Shown here in pieces: positions 1 through 8,819 of a DNA stretch of 64,000 nucleotides. Within the stretch, counting starts at the first letter, position 1. Every line of letters begins with the position of its first letter. Made by a program: the position numbers and the translations under genes. The notes below the pieces were generated by a model, which made no database searches, was not told the origin of the DNA, and saw nothing but the letters and a program-made list of their open reading frames with translations. Source of the DNA: JBLWXV01 sp048267245 (GTDB lineage: Bacteria; Bdellovibrionota; Bacteriovoracia; Bacteriovoracales; Bacteriovoracaceae); contig JBLWXV010000001.1 in NCBI GenBank assembly GCA_048267245.1, positions 806,001-870,000 of the forward strand, read 5' to 3'.

Positions 1-534
1 TACCTTGGCCTCATTAATAACCACCGTCAGAAATACGATGAAGCGACCAAGAATTTCGAGAGATTTTTGACATCTGAAACTAAACTAGCTCTCTTGGATG
101 AGCGCGAAGTGGCCGACATGCTCGAGGCTTATGCCGAAGGTCTCTATAACCTAAATGACACCGAAAAATTTATCAATGTGGCCACAGCGCTACTAGAAGA
201 CACTAATAGGCTAGGTTCGAGCGATAAGTACGTTCAAAGTATCCGTGAGAAAATCGCCTACTTACGACTCGAGTCAATGGCAAGTAAGCGAGATGACAAA
301 ACCAATCTAATATTGGAAGCAAACTTGCAAAAGTTTATGAGCGAATTCCCGGTATCGGATTACCGAGGAAGAATTCAGTATCTTTATGGGACTACGATGC
401 TCTTAAACGACAAGGTCGATCAAGCAAAAGATGTTTTTACAAAGATTATTGAAGATGAATCAATCACTCCGGCAATCAAGGAGATGGCCAGAAGTGAGCT
501 TAGTTTACTTAAAATTAAAGCGCGAACCCTATAA
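1..534 (+). CDS. TPR-like repeat protein, C-terminal part (cut by left edge)
   Basis: The reading frame is open from base 1, so the start lies outside the window and only about 177 C-terminal residues are seen. The visible part is all helical and charged, with pairs of helices in the style of tetratricopeptide repeats (for example the Y-x-E-A-x-x-x-F segment near the start and the D-Q-A-K-D-V-F segment near the end). No catalytic motif is seen. It ends 38 bases before the regulator at 573 and faces the same way as the flagellar operon, so a scaffold or assembly role in motility is possible but unproven. The repeat class is inferred from sequence pattern only. Confidence 0.7.
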   Translation, partial: YLGLINNHRQKYDEATKNFERFLTSETKLALLDEREVADMLEAYAEGLYNLNDTEKFINVATALLEDTNRLGSSDKYVQSIREKIAYLRLESMASKRDDKTNLILEANLQKFMSEFPVSDYRGRIQYLYGTTMLLNDKVDQAKDVFTKIIEDESITPAIKEMARSELSLLKIKARTL

Positions 535-572
535 ATCGGGCCCTAGGATGGGGACTAATGACAGGAGGTCAA

Positions 573-1505
573 ATGAGCACGGTAAACGCTGAACTATTCG
601 GGAAAGACCCAAAAATTCAAAAGGCTATTTCGGTTGCCAGAAACGTATCTGTAACCAAAGCCCCGGTACTCATCGTTGGTGAGGTCGGCGTTGGAAAGAA
701 AACTCTTGGAGTCTACATCCACCAAAATTCAAATCGTGCTGGTCAGCCCCTAGTGGTCGTTGATTGTGCTAACGACACTCAGACTGTAGAAAATGACATT
801 CTAGGTTTCCGCGATGATGAGTCAGGAAGATTCAACAAAGGAGCCCTAGAAGCCGCTAATACCGGAACTGTTATTTTTGCCAATATTGACTGTCTTGATG
901 AAGAATTTCAAAAGCGTCTCCACAAAATCCTTACTGAGCTTGAAGATTACGATATCGATATTCGCATCGTGGCCACAACGACTAAAAACCTGTCAAAACT
1001 CGTTGGTGCCGGTCGCTTCTATCGTGGTCTCTACACTCTTGTGAGCAACAACTCGATCACACTCTCTCCACTTAGAGAGCGCATCCACGATCTAGAAATG
1101 CTTGCCCGTCACTTTGCCACTGAGTATGTTGAAGAAGAGAGTGTGTCTATCGATACAAATGCTATGGATAAAATTCTCTCTCACTACTGGACTCACAATG
1201 TTGCTGAGCTCAAGAGTGTGATTGAGAACTCACTAAAAAACAGCGAAACAAACTGTCTCAACGAACTAGATCTTGAAGTTGGTGAGAAGAAAGCTGTTTC
1301 AATGATGAGCGAAGAAGAGAATGAAGGTATTCGCCTTATGTCTCTTAAAGAAGCTGAAAAACTTCTTATTAAGAAAGCTCTTATGCACACAAGTGAAAAT
1401 AGAACTCAAGCAGCTAAGATCCTTGGCGTTTCTATTAGAACGCTTAGAAATAAGATCAACGAGTACCGCACTGAAGGTAGTGCCTACTTCGTTAATCTAC
1501 GCTAA
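573..1505 (+). CDS. NtrC/FlrC-type AAA+ transcription regulator with degenerate sigma-54 and Walker B motifs
   Basis: An AAA+ domain (residues about 10-235) is followed by a Fis-type helix-turn-helix (about 255-300, with the N-R-T-Q-A-A-K-I-L-G-V core). Walker A is intact (GEVGVGKK) and the P-L-R-E-R segment of sigma-54 activators is present. The GAFTGA loop that touches sigma-54 is absent: the stretch between L-G-F and the G-R-F segment is too short and has no such motif. The Walker B acidic pair is replaced (V-I-F-A-N-I-D). There is no receiver domain. The ATG at 573 is preferred over 558 because AGGAGG lies at 563-568. The gene sits directly upstream of flgB, as flagellar regulators often do. 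It may act as a DNA-binding repressor or scaffold instead of a sigma-54 activator; that is inference. Confidence 0.85.
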   Translation: MSTVNAELFGKDPKIQKAISVARNVSVTKAPVLIVGEVGVGKKTLGVYIHQNSNRAGQPLVVVDCANDTQTVENDILGFRDDESGRFNKGALEAANTGTVIFANIDCLDEEFQKRLHKILTELEDYDIDIRIVATTTKNLSKLVGAGRFYRGLYTLVSNNSITLSPLRERIHDLEMLARHFATEYVEEESVSIDTNAMDKILSHYWTHNVAELKSVIENSLKNSETNCLNELDLEVGEKKAVSMMSEEENEGIRLMSLKEAEKLLIKKALMHTSENRTQAAKILGVSIRTLRNKINEYRTEGSAYFVNLR

Positions 1506-1519
1506 GAGGAGAGTTGGCG

Positions 1520-1927
1520 ATGAAAGTTGAAGACAAGACCATTCAGGCCCTGGCATCAGCTCTTAACTTTAGACAGCTTCGTCAGGAAGTGATCACGAGT
1601 AACATCGCTAACGCTGAAACACCCGGTTATAAGGCTAAGAGGGTCTCGTTTGAAGAGGCCCTTGCGCGCGCGCTCGATGTGGATGGGAATCTCTCTATGC
1701 AGACCTCCGATTCCCGTCACTTCGATGTGGGCAATGGTGGCTTTGATAATCTCGAGCCAGAAATTTACGACGATCCAAATGGGGTTGTGAGTGAGGATGG
1801 CAACACGGTTGATCGCGATGCCGAGATGGCACTGATGGCCGAAAACAAAATTATGTACGATGCGGCAGTTCAGCTACTCAATAAGAAGCTAGGACTTTTA
1901 AAGTATGCCGTATCAAGCGACAGGTAA
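1520..1927 (+). CDS. flgB: flagellar basal-body proximal rod protein FlgB
   Basis: FlgB forms part of the proximal rod that links the MS ring to the distal rod of the flagellum. The protein (135 residues) carries the rod-family N-terminal signature S-N-I-A-N-A-E-T-P-G-Y at about 26-36 and the hydrophobic C-terminal helix typical of axial proteins. ATG at 1520 is taken as the start because AGGAG lies at 1507-1511; an in-frame TTG at 1514 would leave almost no spacing. It opens the structural part of the flagellar operon, 14 bases after the regulator gene, and is followed after 10 bases by flgC. Confidence 0.95.
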   Translation: MKVEDKTIQALASALNFRQLRQEVITSNIANAETPGYKAKRVSFEEALARALDVDGNLSMQTSDSRHFDVGNGGFDNLEPEIYDDPNGVVSEDGNTVDRDAEMALMAENKIMYDAAVQLLNKKLGLLKYAVSSDR

Positions 1928-1937
1928 GGAGAGATAG

Positions 1938-2375
1938 ATGGATCTATTAACCAGCCTCAAAATTAGCTCTTCCGGTCTTAGTGCCAATAGAAAGAGAATG
2001 AACGCGATCTCAAGTAACATCGCCAATGCGCAGACTACTGAGACCGCTGAAGGTGGACCTTACCGTCGCAAAGAAGTTGTCTTTGGGAGTGAGCCAGCCA
2101 GAGAGACTTTCAGTGAGATTTTAGAGGGCGAGATTGGAGAGAAGGTGCAAACTGTCCACGCGACAGAGGTTGTCTCAACCAATAGACCGCCAATTTTAAA
2201 GTATGAACCCAATAACCCAAACGCTGATGAGCGCGGTTATGTAGCCTATCCAAATATCAATGTGATGGAGGAAATGGCCAATATGATTTCAGCTTCAAGA
2301 GCATATGAAGCGAACGTGAATGCGATCAACACCACAAAATCCATGGCCATGAAGGCCTTAGAGATTGGAAGGTAA
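1938..2375 (+). CDS. flgC: flagellar basal-body rod protein FlgC
   Basis: FlgC is a second proximal rod subunit. The 145-residue protein has the rod signature near residue 25 (S-S-N-I-A-N-A-Q-T), a Y-R-R-K-E segment, and a C-terminal M-I-S-A-S-R-A-Y-E-A-N-V motif that is diagnostic for FlgC/FlgG-type axial proteins. Length is normal for the family. AAGGAG lies just upstream of ATG 1938. The gene is 10 bases after flgB and 10 before fliE, the usual order flgB-flgC-fliE. Confidence 0.95.
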   Translation: MDLLTSLKISSSGLSANRKRMNAISSNIANAQTTETAEGGPYRRKEVVFGSEPARETFSEILEGEIGEKVQTVHATEVVSTNRPPILKYEPNNPNADERGYVAYPNINVMEEMANMISASRAYEANVNAINTTKSMAMKALEIGR

Positions 2376-2385
2376 GGAATAGAAT

Positions 2386-2751
2386 ATGTCGATTCAAACA
2401 GTTGGTGGACTTAATTCAATTCTTAATAGGCACGCCACGAGTGAGTGGAGCACGAAGGCCAATTTTGACTCAGTTAAAAACCTTGGCTGGGATGAGATTA
2501 GCCCTTCAAGTCTGAGAGGGGACTCTTCGGTCTCTTCTTTTGGTGAGGTACTCGCTCAGAGTTTGGAAAAAGTGAATGATATGCAAATCCAAGCGGACAA
2601 GGCTGTTCAACGCCTTGCGAGCGGTGAGAGCAAGAATATACACGAGACGATGTTAGCGATGGAAAAAGCTGATATTGCCTTTAAGACAATGAACCAGGTA
2701 AGAAGTAAAGTGATTGATGCTTACCGTGAAATTATGAGAATGCAGGTTTAG
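2386..2751 (+). CDS. fliE: flagellar hook-basal body complex protein FliE
   Basis: FliE joins the MS ring (FliF) to the proximal rod. The protein (121 residues) has a variable N-terminus and the conserved C-terminal half with F-G-E-V-L-A-Q-S, E-K-V-N-D-M-Q, the H-E-T-M-L-A-M-E-K-A motif and V-I-D-A-Y-R-E-I-M-R-M-Q-V at the end, as in all FliE proteins. Slightly longer than the usual 100-110 residues. It sits between flgC and fliF. A 68-base gap follows, the largest inside the first part of the operon. Confidence 0.94.
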   Translation: MSIQTVGGLNSILNRHATSEWSTKANFDSVKNLGWDEISPSSLRGDSSVSSFGEVLAQSLEKVNDMQIQADKAVQRLASGESKNIHETMLAMEKADIAFKTMNQVRSKVIDAYREIMRMQV

Positions 2752-2819
2752 TAATTAGATAGGTGACTGGGCATAGGATGTGCCCAAAACGCGCGCAATA
2801 AACGATCAGGAGGATCACC

Positions 2820-4508
2820 TTGCAAGACTTTTTTGAAAAAATATTTAGGAACTTCAGTGAATTCTTCGCGGGCCTAGATACGAAAAAGAAAATCGGCATG
2901 ATTGCGGTCGCTATCTTTATCGTAACGACGATGCTCACGATCATTACTTGGGCAAGTAAGACGCGCTACGAAGTGCTCTATACAGACCTAAACCGTGAAG
3001 ACGCTAAGAAAATCATGGTCCTTCTTGAAGAAAAGAAGATCAGCTATCAAAGTGCCAACGATGGTAAAACCATTAAAATTCCTTCAGACATGATTGGAAA
3101 GTGGAGGCTAGAGCTTGCCACTCTCGGGGTAAATTTCTCGGGAACCCTAGGTTATGAAGTCTTTGATAAGCAGGCTTTTGGAACTTCAAGCTTTGTTCAA
3201 AAAGTAAATAAACAAAGAGCTCTTGAAGGAGAGCTCGTAAAGACTCTTAAATACTTGCGCGGTGTAAAGCGCGCTCGTGTTCACTTGTCGATTCCTGAAT
3301 CAAGTCCATTTGTGAGCGAAAAGAAGCCACCATCGGCGTCAGTTGTTCTTGAACTCGATGCTGGAGTTTCTTTAACTGAAGCTGAAGTCAAAGGTGTCTC
3401 TCAACTTGTAAGTTCATCAATTGATGGAATGAGAGTTGAGGATGTCGTGATCTTAGATGACCGCGGTAAGAAGCTCTCTGACAATGCTGGCGACGCAATG
3501 ACTACTTACACTGCTAATAAAATGGCCCTTGAGTCAAAGCTCAACCGACAGTATGAAGGTCAAATCGAAGAGATCCTCAGTAAGGTTGTAGGTGGCGGTA
3601 AGGTTGTGGCCAAAGTTGCTGTGAAGATGGACTTTACCGAGTCAGTGAGTACAGAGACTAGCTACGATCAAGAGAACGCGGCAGTACTCTCTGAAGTGAA
3701 AAACTCTCAGAAGCTAGATGGGGTTAGACCTTCTCCGCAGGGGATTCCTGGAGCTCGCTCAAATCTTCCAGGTGAAACACCTCAGCCAGGGGTTCCAGAG
3801 ACTCGCAACAATGTGAATAAAGAACTGACGACTAGAAACTTCAATGTGCCTTCTAAGGTAACTAAGTCTAAGCGTCCAACAGCTAATATCTCTTCAATCT
3901 CAGCAGCGGTGATGATTGATGGTAAGCGCGTGCCTGCCTTTGATGCCGAAGGTAAGCCAGTGATGGCCGAAGATGGCAAGCAAGTGATGCGCTATGAGAA
4001 CTGGTCAGAAGCCGATATTGCAAACTTTCAGGCCATCGTCTCATCAACTCTCGGACTTGATAATAGAAGAGGGGACATTGTAACCATTAAGAATATGGAA
4101 TTTGCTCGCGAAGATATGGAGAGTATCGATGCTCTTATGCGCGAAAAGGAAAACCGCGAACTCTTTAAGAATCTCGCGAAATACCTTGTGGTTGGTTTGA
4201 TCATCACGCTCTTCTTCTTCCTCGTGGTGAGACCATTTGTACAGTGGGTTACAGACAATACAGTCGAGAGTATCGAGGACTTCTTGCCTAAGACTCTTGA
4301 AGAACTAGAAAAAATTCAGGCCAATCAAAAACTGCCTGGACTTGAAGATGCTCTTCCACAAATTGAAGAGAAGCTCAACCCAGAGAAGATTGAGGGGAAT
4401 ATGCTCAGAGAGAAGATTATCTCTCTGGTTGAAGGAAACCCTGGGAAAGCCGCCCAGATCCTTCACGAAATGTTGCACGCAACTGAATCTGATAAACAAA
4501 TTGCTTAA
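2820..4508 (+). CDS. fliF: flagellar MS-ring protein FliF
   Basis: FliF builds the MS ring in the inner membrane and the housing of the type III export gate. The 562-residue protein has a first membrane segment at about 23-43, the periplasmic ring-building region including the Y-T-D-L motif (Y-E-V-L-Y-T-D-L-N), the L-E-G-E-L-V-K-T-L region, and a second membrane segment at about 455-475 followed by the cytoplasmic FliG-binding tail. The start is TTG at 2820, supported by AGGAGG at 2808-2813; no in-frame ATG is nearby. fliG follows after 11 bases. Confidence 0.96.
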   Translation: MQDFFEKIFRNFSEFFAGLDTKKKIGMIAVAIFIVTTMLTIITWASKTRYEVLYTDLNREDAKKIMVLLEEKKISYQSANDGKTIKIPSDMIGKWRLELATLGVNFSGTLGYEVFDKQAFGTSSFVQKVNKQRALEGELVKTLKYLRGVKRARVHLSIPESSPFVSEKKPPSASVVLELDAGVSLTEAEVKGVSQLVSSSIDGMRVEDVVILDDRGKKLSDNAGDAMTTYTANKMALESKLNRQYEGQIEEILSKVVGGGKVVAKVAVKMDFTESVSTETSYDQENAAVLSEVKNSQKLDGVRPSPQGIPGARSNLPGETPQPGVPETRNNVNKELTTRNFNVPSKVTKSKRPTANISSISAAVMIDGKRVPAFDAEGKPVMAEDGKQVMRYENWSEADIANFQAIVSSTLGLDNRRGDIVTIKNMEFAREDMESIDALMREKENRELFKNLAKYLVVGLIITLFFFLVVRPFVQWVTDNTVESIEDFLPKTLEELEKIQANQKLPGLEDALPQIEEKLNPEKIEGNMLREKIISLVEGNPGKAAQILHEMLHATESDKQIA

Positions 4509-4519
4509 GGGAGCAGCAA

Positions 4520-5551
4520 ATGTCAGAAGGATCATTAGAACCAGATATCGAGTACAGCTTACTCTCTGGACAAGACAAAGCGGGCTTACTACTTAGTAGT
4601 TTGGGGGTTTCGACCACCCAGCTTATCTTTGGCTACATGAGAGACAATGACGTTAAGAGGCTTATTAATGCCATGTCTAACGTTAAGAAAGCTCCTATCT
4701 GGATGATTAAGAAAGTCCTCGAAGAGTTCTACTCCCAGCTCAACGAAGACAACGATCTCCTCTTTAGTGATAACCGTGGTCGCGACTTTATTATCAACGC
4801 TCTCGGTGAAGAGCGTGCTAAGCAGCTCCTTGGTCAGATTGTTGACGTTGGAACCCACAATACGCTTGAGTCTCTCGAGCTTGTGGATACAAGAACCTTG
4901 GCAAACTTCCTCATTAACGAACACCCACAGACTATTGCTCTAATCGTTGCTCACTTGGCGGCGGAGAGAAAAGTGGATGTACTTCGTCGCCTTCCAGAAG
5001 GTCTTCAGGCCGAAGTGGTACTTCGTGTGGCAAACCTCGACTACGTCTCTCCAGAGCTTATCGCTCAACTCGACGACGTACTCAAGACAGAGCTCTCGAC
5101 TCTTGGATCAATCGACACCAACCAACTCGGTGGGGTGGAGCCAATCGCCGATATGCTCAACCTTATGGACAAAAACAGCGAGAAGAACATTATGTCTCGC
5201 GTGGAAGAGAAAGATCCAGAGCTTGCCGAAGAAATTCGCAAACTCATGTTCGTCTTCGAAGACCTTGTCTACGTCGACGACAAAGGTATTCAAGCGCTTC
5301 TTAAAGAAGTTGATAACCAAAAACTGGTTATCGCCCTCAAGACTGCGCCTGAAGAAATTAGAACTAAGCTCTTTAAGAACATGTCTAACCGTGCGGCCAC
5401 TCTTCTCAATGAGGACTTGGATGCACTTGGGCCGACTAAGCTCTCTGATGTTGAGAAAGCTCAAGCCGAAATTGTTCAGAAGTGTAAGGAACTTGAAGCG
5501 CAAGGTAAGGCCTTTATCTCGCGTGGTAGTGATGGTGACGCTCTCGTTTAA
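4520..5551 (+). CDS. fliG: flagellar motor switch protein FliG
   Basis: FliG is the rotor protein that couples MotA/MotB stators to rotation and binds FliF. At 343 residues the length is typical. It has the N-terminal FliF-binding domain (S-G-Q-D-K-A-G-L-L-L-S-S-L-G near 15-30), the E-H-P-Q-T-I-A-L-I motif at about 133-141, the middle FliM-binding domain, and the C-terminal torque domain with charged helix (L-K-T-A-P-E-E-I-R-T-K-L-F-K-N-M-S). All main landmarks are present. It lies between fliF and fliH, the standard order. Confidence 0.97.
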   Translation: MSEGSLEPDIEYSLLSGQDKAGLLLSSLGVSTTQLIFGYMRDNDVKRLINAMSNVKKAPIWMIKKVLEEFYSQLNEDNDLLFSDNRGRDFIINALGEERAKQLLGQIVDVGTHNTLESLELVDTRTLANFLINEHPQTIALIVAHLAAERKVDVLRRLPEGLQAEVVLRVANLDYVSPELIAQLDDVLKTELSTLGSIDTNQLGGVEPIADMLNLMDKNSEKNIMSRVEEKDPELAEEIRKLMFVFEDLVYVDDKGIQALLKEVDNQKLVIALKTAPEEIRTKLFKNMSNRAATLLNEDLDALGPTKLSDVEKAQAEIVQKCKELEAQGKAFISRGSDGDALV

Positions 5552-5578
5552 TCGAGAGAGTAATATTGGGGAGAGAAG

Positions 5579-6415
5579 ATGCCAAAATTGGGTGAAAGTA
5601 CAGTTGACGTTCAGGAATATAACTTTGCCCGCTTTGAGCAGAGTGAAAATGACAGCAAGGTCAAGTCTTTCGAATTTAAAGACTTCAGTAAGTCTGCGCC
5701 CAAGGTTAGCCAGGAGCATGAGCGCGTAATTAAAATTGAGCGCCAGCTTGCCCATGAAAAACAATTTCAAATTGCCCCAATCGTTGAGGAGTTCCGTGGT
5801 CTTTCTGCCCAGGCTGCCCGCGAACGTGAAGTTAGAATCGCTGAAGAGGTGGAAAAGCGCGTGGCCCTTATTAAAGAGGAAGCCTATCTCGCCGGCCGTG
5901 AACAGGGGATTGAGCAGGGAAGAGCTGAGATTCTAGAGCAAATGAGCGTCGAAGTTGAAGAGAAAATCGCCTACTTCACTGAGATGATTCATGAGGTTCT
6001 GGCAATGAAAACAGAGATCATCGAGCGCCAAAAACGCGAAGTTTTCTTGATGATGAGAAATCTTGTGAAATGGATTATTTTGCGCGAACTCAAAGAAGAC
6101 GGACAGTATATTAATCGACTCCTTGAAAAATTAATCATAGAGATTGGATCAAAAGAACATCTACTTATTCAAGTCGATGAAAAGAGCTTTGAGGCCATGC
6201 CAGAAGTTTTAGAAATACTTCAAAAGAAGCTTGGAGAATTTACCAACGTGCGCGTTGAAGTTGACTACTCAATGGATCGCCCGGGAATTATCCTCGACAG
6301 TCAAAATGGCATCATCAATGCCACCCTTGATCAGCAATTTGAAAACTTAAGCAAACTCTTTGAAACAGTCGGTGTTGCGGCCGCCGATGGCGCGACTGAG
6401 GGCTCAGATGAGTGA
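5579..6415 (+). CDS. fliH: flagellar assembly protein FliH
   Basis: FliH is the peripheral stator-like regulator of the export ATPase FliI. The 278-residue protein has an N-terminal variable region, a long charged coiled coil (about 55-130) with a G-x-x-x-G-x-x-x-G-type stretch (A-G-R-E-Q-G-I-E-Q-G-R-A), and the C-terminal globular domain that contacts FliI. Position between fliG and fliI supports the call, as FliH is weakly conserved in sequence. Its end overlaps the fliI start by 8 bases. Confidence 0.92.
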   Translation: MPKLGESTVDVQEYNFARFEQSENDSKVKSFEFKDFSKSAPKVSQEHERVIKIERQLAHEKQFQIAPIVEEFRGLSAQAAREREVRIAEEVEKRVALIKEEAYLAGREQGIEQGRAEILEQMSVEVEEKIAYFTEMIHEVLAMKTEIIERQKREVFLMMRNLVKWIILRELKEDGQYINRLLEKLIIEIGSKEHLLIQVDEKSFEAMPEVLEILQKKLGEFTNVRVEVDYSMDRPGIILDSQNGIINATLDQQFENLSKLFETVGVAAADGATEGSDE

Positions 6416-7775
6416 GACTTCACTAAATATTAATGCCCTTCACCGTGCCTACGAGTTTGCCTCTCCCTACCAAAAAATTGGGAAGGTCCACTCCAATAAG
6501 GGCCTGGTTTATGAAGTCAATCTCTCTCGGGCCGTTATTGGTAGCAACGTAGAGTTTCTGACAGAGTTTGGTGAGAGCTGTTTAGGTGAGGTGGTTGCCA
6601 TTAATGGCCATCGTTGCATGGCAATGCCATATCATGAATTATCTGGGATCAACTCTGAAACGAAGGTTTTTCTCAAAGACCTAACGACCACTCTCTCCGT
6701 CGGAGAGGCGCTCTTAGGTCGCATTATTGATTTTGCTGGCAACCCTATGGATGGCAAAGGTCCAATCGTAGGTCTAACTGAGAAACGAAGCATATACGGC
6801 GAGCCGATGAATCCGCTTGACCGTCCGCCAATTAGAACCAATCTGCACACGGGTATTCATGCAATTGATGCGTTCATGAGTGCTGGCAAAGGTCAGCGTC
6901 TAGCGATTATGGCCGGCTCAGGTGTGGGGAAGTCAGTAACACTCGGGATGATTGCTGAAAATACGAATGCCGATGTGAATGTGATTGCCTTAATCGGTGA
7001 ACGGGGGCGTGAGGTTCTAGAATTTATTGAATCAGATCTCGGTCCAGAAGGTCTTGCGAGATCTGTGATCGTGGTTGCAACTTCAGATACGAGCCCCCTT
7101 ATTCGTATGAAAGCGGCTTATGTTGCCACCACAATTGCTGAATTTTTTCGCGACACTAGTCGCGATGTTCTCTTGATGATGGATTCCATCACTCGCTTTG
7201 CCATGGCCAATCGCGAGATCAGCTTGAGCGCTGGTGAACCTCCTGGTCAAAAGGGTTATACACCCTCAGTTTTTGCGCGACTTCCAAAACTTATGGAGCG
7301 CGCAGGTACAAAATCAAATGCAGGCTCCATTACTGGTATCTATACTGTCCTCGTTGAAGGGGGAGATATGGATGAGCCGATCGCTGATGCGGTTCGAGCG
7401 ATTTCTGATGGTCACATCGTGCTCTCAAGAGAGCTTGCCAGTCGAAACCACTTCCCGGCCATTGATGTGCTTCAGTCGATTTCAAGGGTGATGAATAAGG
7501 TGGTTTCAAATGAACACAGGGTGGTGACCTCTCACTTGAGGGATCTGCTTTCTAGTTATAAGCAAAACGAAGATTTGATTTCAGTGGGCGCCTATGCACG
7601 AGGCTCTAATCCTAAGGTCGATAAGGCCATTCATATCTATGATGATTTAATGGGACTTATGAAGCAGCATCAGGGAATGGGTGAGTCACTTGCGATGGAA
7701 GAACTCTATGATCGCTTAATTGAAATTGCAAGAAAAGCAGAAGGTCTAGGGAGCGAGCAGGGCGGTGAAGCTTAA
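6408..7775 (+). CDS. fliI: flagellar export ATPase FliI
   Basis: FliI is the F1-beta-like ATPase that unlocks export substrates for flagellar type III secretion. Walker A is M-A-G-S-G-V-G-K-S at about 172-180, Walker B is L-L-M-M-D-S-I-T-R-F, and the E-P-P-G-Q-K-G-Y-T-P-S-V-F and I-S-R-V motifs match the family. ATG at 6408 gives 455 residues, the usual FliI length; an upstream in-frame ATG at 6360 would lie deep inside fliH. The overlap with fliH suggests translational coupling. Confidence 0.96.
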   Translation: MSETSLNINALHRAYEFASPYQKIGKVHSNKGLVYEVNLSRAVIGSNVEFLTEFGESCLGEVVAINGHRCMAMPYHELSGINSETKVFLKDLTTTLSVGEALLGRIIDFAGNPMDGKGPIVGLTEKRSIYGEPMNPLDRPPIRTNLHTGIHAIDAFMSAGKGQRLAIMAGSGVGKSVTLGMIAENTNADVNVIALIGERGREVLEFIESDLGPEGLARSVIVVATSDTSPLIRMKAAYVATTIAEFFRDTSRDVLLMMDSITRFAMANREISLSAGEPPGQKGYTPSVFARLPKLMERAGTKSNAGSITGIYTVLVEGGDMDEPIADAVRAISDGHIVLSRELASRNHFPAIDVLQSISRVMNKVVSNEHRVVTSHLRDLLSSYKQNEDLISVGAYARGSNPKVDKAIHIYDDLMGLMKQHQGMGESLAMEELYDRLIEIARKAEGLGSEQGGEA

Positions 7776-8236
7776 TGAAAAAGTTTCAGTTTAAACTCGA
7801 GGCCTTACTTAAATTAAGAGAGTTCAATGAGAAGCGTCTCAAAATTGAATTAGGAGAGATCCTGGCCGAAATTCAAGCCACTAAGGATCGAATTGAATCA
7901 ATTAAAAAGGATATTATTTTAAGCTATGAGACTCAAGAAGAGCTCATGCAGAATCCATCGAGTGGTCAGGTGCTTCAATTTTTTCCCTATTATATTGAAG
8001 GCAGAAAAGAGGAAATTCGCTCGAGAGAAAATTATCTCTACTCACTCCAGCGCAAGTATGAGTTTACTCTTGGCGAATTGGCCAAGGCGCGCGGTGAGGT
8101 TAAAGTAATAGAGAACCTAAAAGAAAAGAAGAAAACAGAGCATAAGAAAGAAGTTGAAAAGAAGCTTCAAGAGAATATTGAAGAGGCGGTCATGGTTCGA
8201 AATTATGCTCGTGAGCAAGGTGAGGACTGGACATGA
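7775..8236 (+). CDS. fliJ: flagellar export chaperone/coiled-coil protein FliJ
   Basis: FliJ is the coiled-coil stalk protein of the flagellar export ATPase complex. The 153-residue protein starts F-x-F-K-L-E-A-L-L-K-L-R, the typical FliJ opening, and is almost entirely charged coiled coil. Its ATG shares an A with the fliI stop codon (TAATG), and its own stop overlaps the next start, so the three genes look translationally coupled. Confidence 0.93.
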   Translation: MKKFQFKLEALLKLREFNEKRLKIELGEILAEIQATKDRIESIKKDIILSYETQEELMQNPSSGQVLQFFPYYIEGRKEEIRSRENYLYSLQRKYEFTLGELAKARGEVKVIENLKEKKKTEHKKEVEKKLQENIEEAVMVRNYAREQGEDWT

Positions 8237-8787
8237 AAGCGCTCGTACTAATATTGACGTTTTTTATAATGGGAAACTTCGCATTATCACAGGATAAGAA
8301 AACTGCTGGTTCAGACAAGAAAGTCTATAGCGAAAAGGAATTCCACGAAGCCGTTCTAAAGGCCGTTGAAGAAAAACTTGTTAAAGTTGGCAATGCCAAG
8401 ATTGTTGATTTCTCAAAAGAGTTACTAGAAAGAGAGAGACAGCTTGAATTAAAAGAACAGGAAATTAAAAAGCGCGAATCTTCTCTGGGCCAAATGAATA
8501 CAGATTTCACTGCCCAGGTAAAAGAATTCGGTCAAAAGCAGAGTAAATTTCTCTCCTGTTTAGATGAAACGGAAAAGAAAGAAGAGGGGCGCTTAACCCA
8601 TATGGTTGACGTGATTTCAGGTATGAAGCCCCAGAATGCCGCTGATGTGCTCAGTGTGCAAGATGCAACTATTTCGGTCAAGATTTTAGGTGAGCTTGAG
8701 CCAGTGAAGGTTTCTAAGATTTTTAATCTCATGGATAAGGAAATCTCTGCCCGGCTTCAAAAACAATACCTAACTATGAAAAGATAG
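8233..8787 (+). CDS. MotE-like flagellar chaperone with MgtE N-terminal-like domain
   Basis: The 184-residue protein has a signal or anchor segment (1-20), a coiled coil (about 45-100), and a C-terminal domain with repeated D-V-(L/I)-x-G-M-K-P-Q-N-A-A-D-V-L style helices like the MgtE N-domain found in MotE of rhizobia and YlxF of Bacillus. MotE proteins assist folding or placement of stator or hook-length components. Its start overlaps the fliJ stop (ATGA), and fliK follows. Role by position and domain, not by direct homology testing. Confidence 0.8.
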   Translation: MKALVLILTFFIMGNFALSQDKKTAGSDKKVYSEKEFHEAVLKAVEEKLVKVGNAKIVDFSKELLERERQLELKEQEIKKRESSLGQMNTDFTAQVKEFGQKQSKFLSCLDETEKKEEGRLTHMVDVISGMKPQNAADVLSVQDATISVKILGELEPVKVSKIFNLMDKEISARLQKQYLTMKR

Positions 8788-8819
8788 ATACACTGCGTTG
8801 ATTAGGAGAATAATTTCGC

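Noticed and set aside
4947..5729. Long alternative frame within fliG
   Set aside because: Ser/Arg/Leu-rich shadow frame across the clear FliG coding frame.
5108..5770. Long antisense frame over fliG/fliH
   Set aside because: No ribosome site, composition typical of antisense to Leu/Glu-rich genes.
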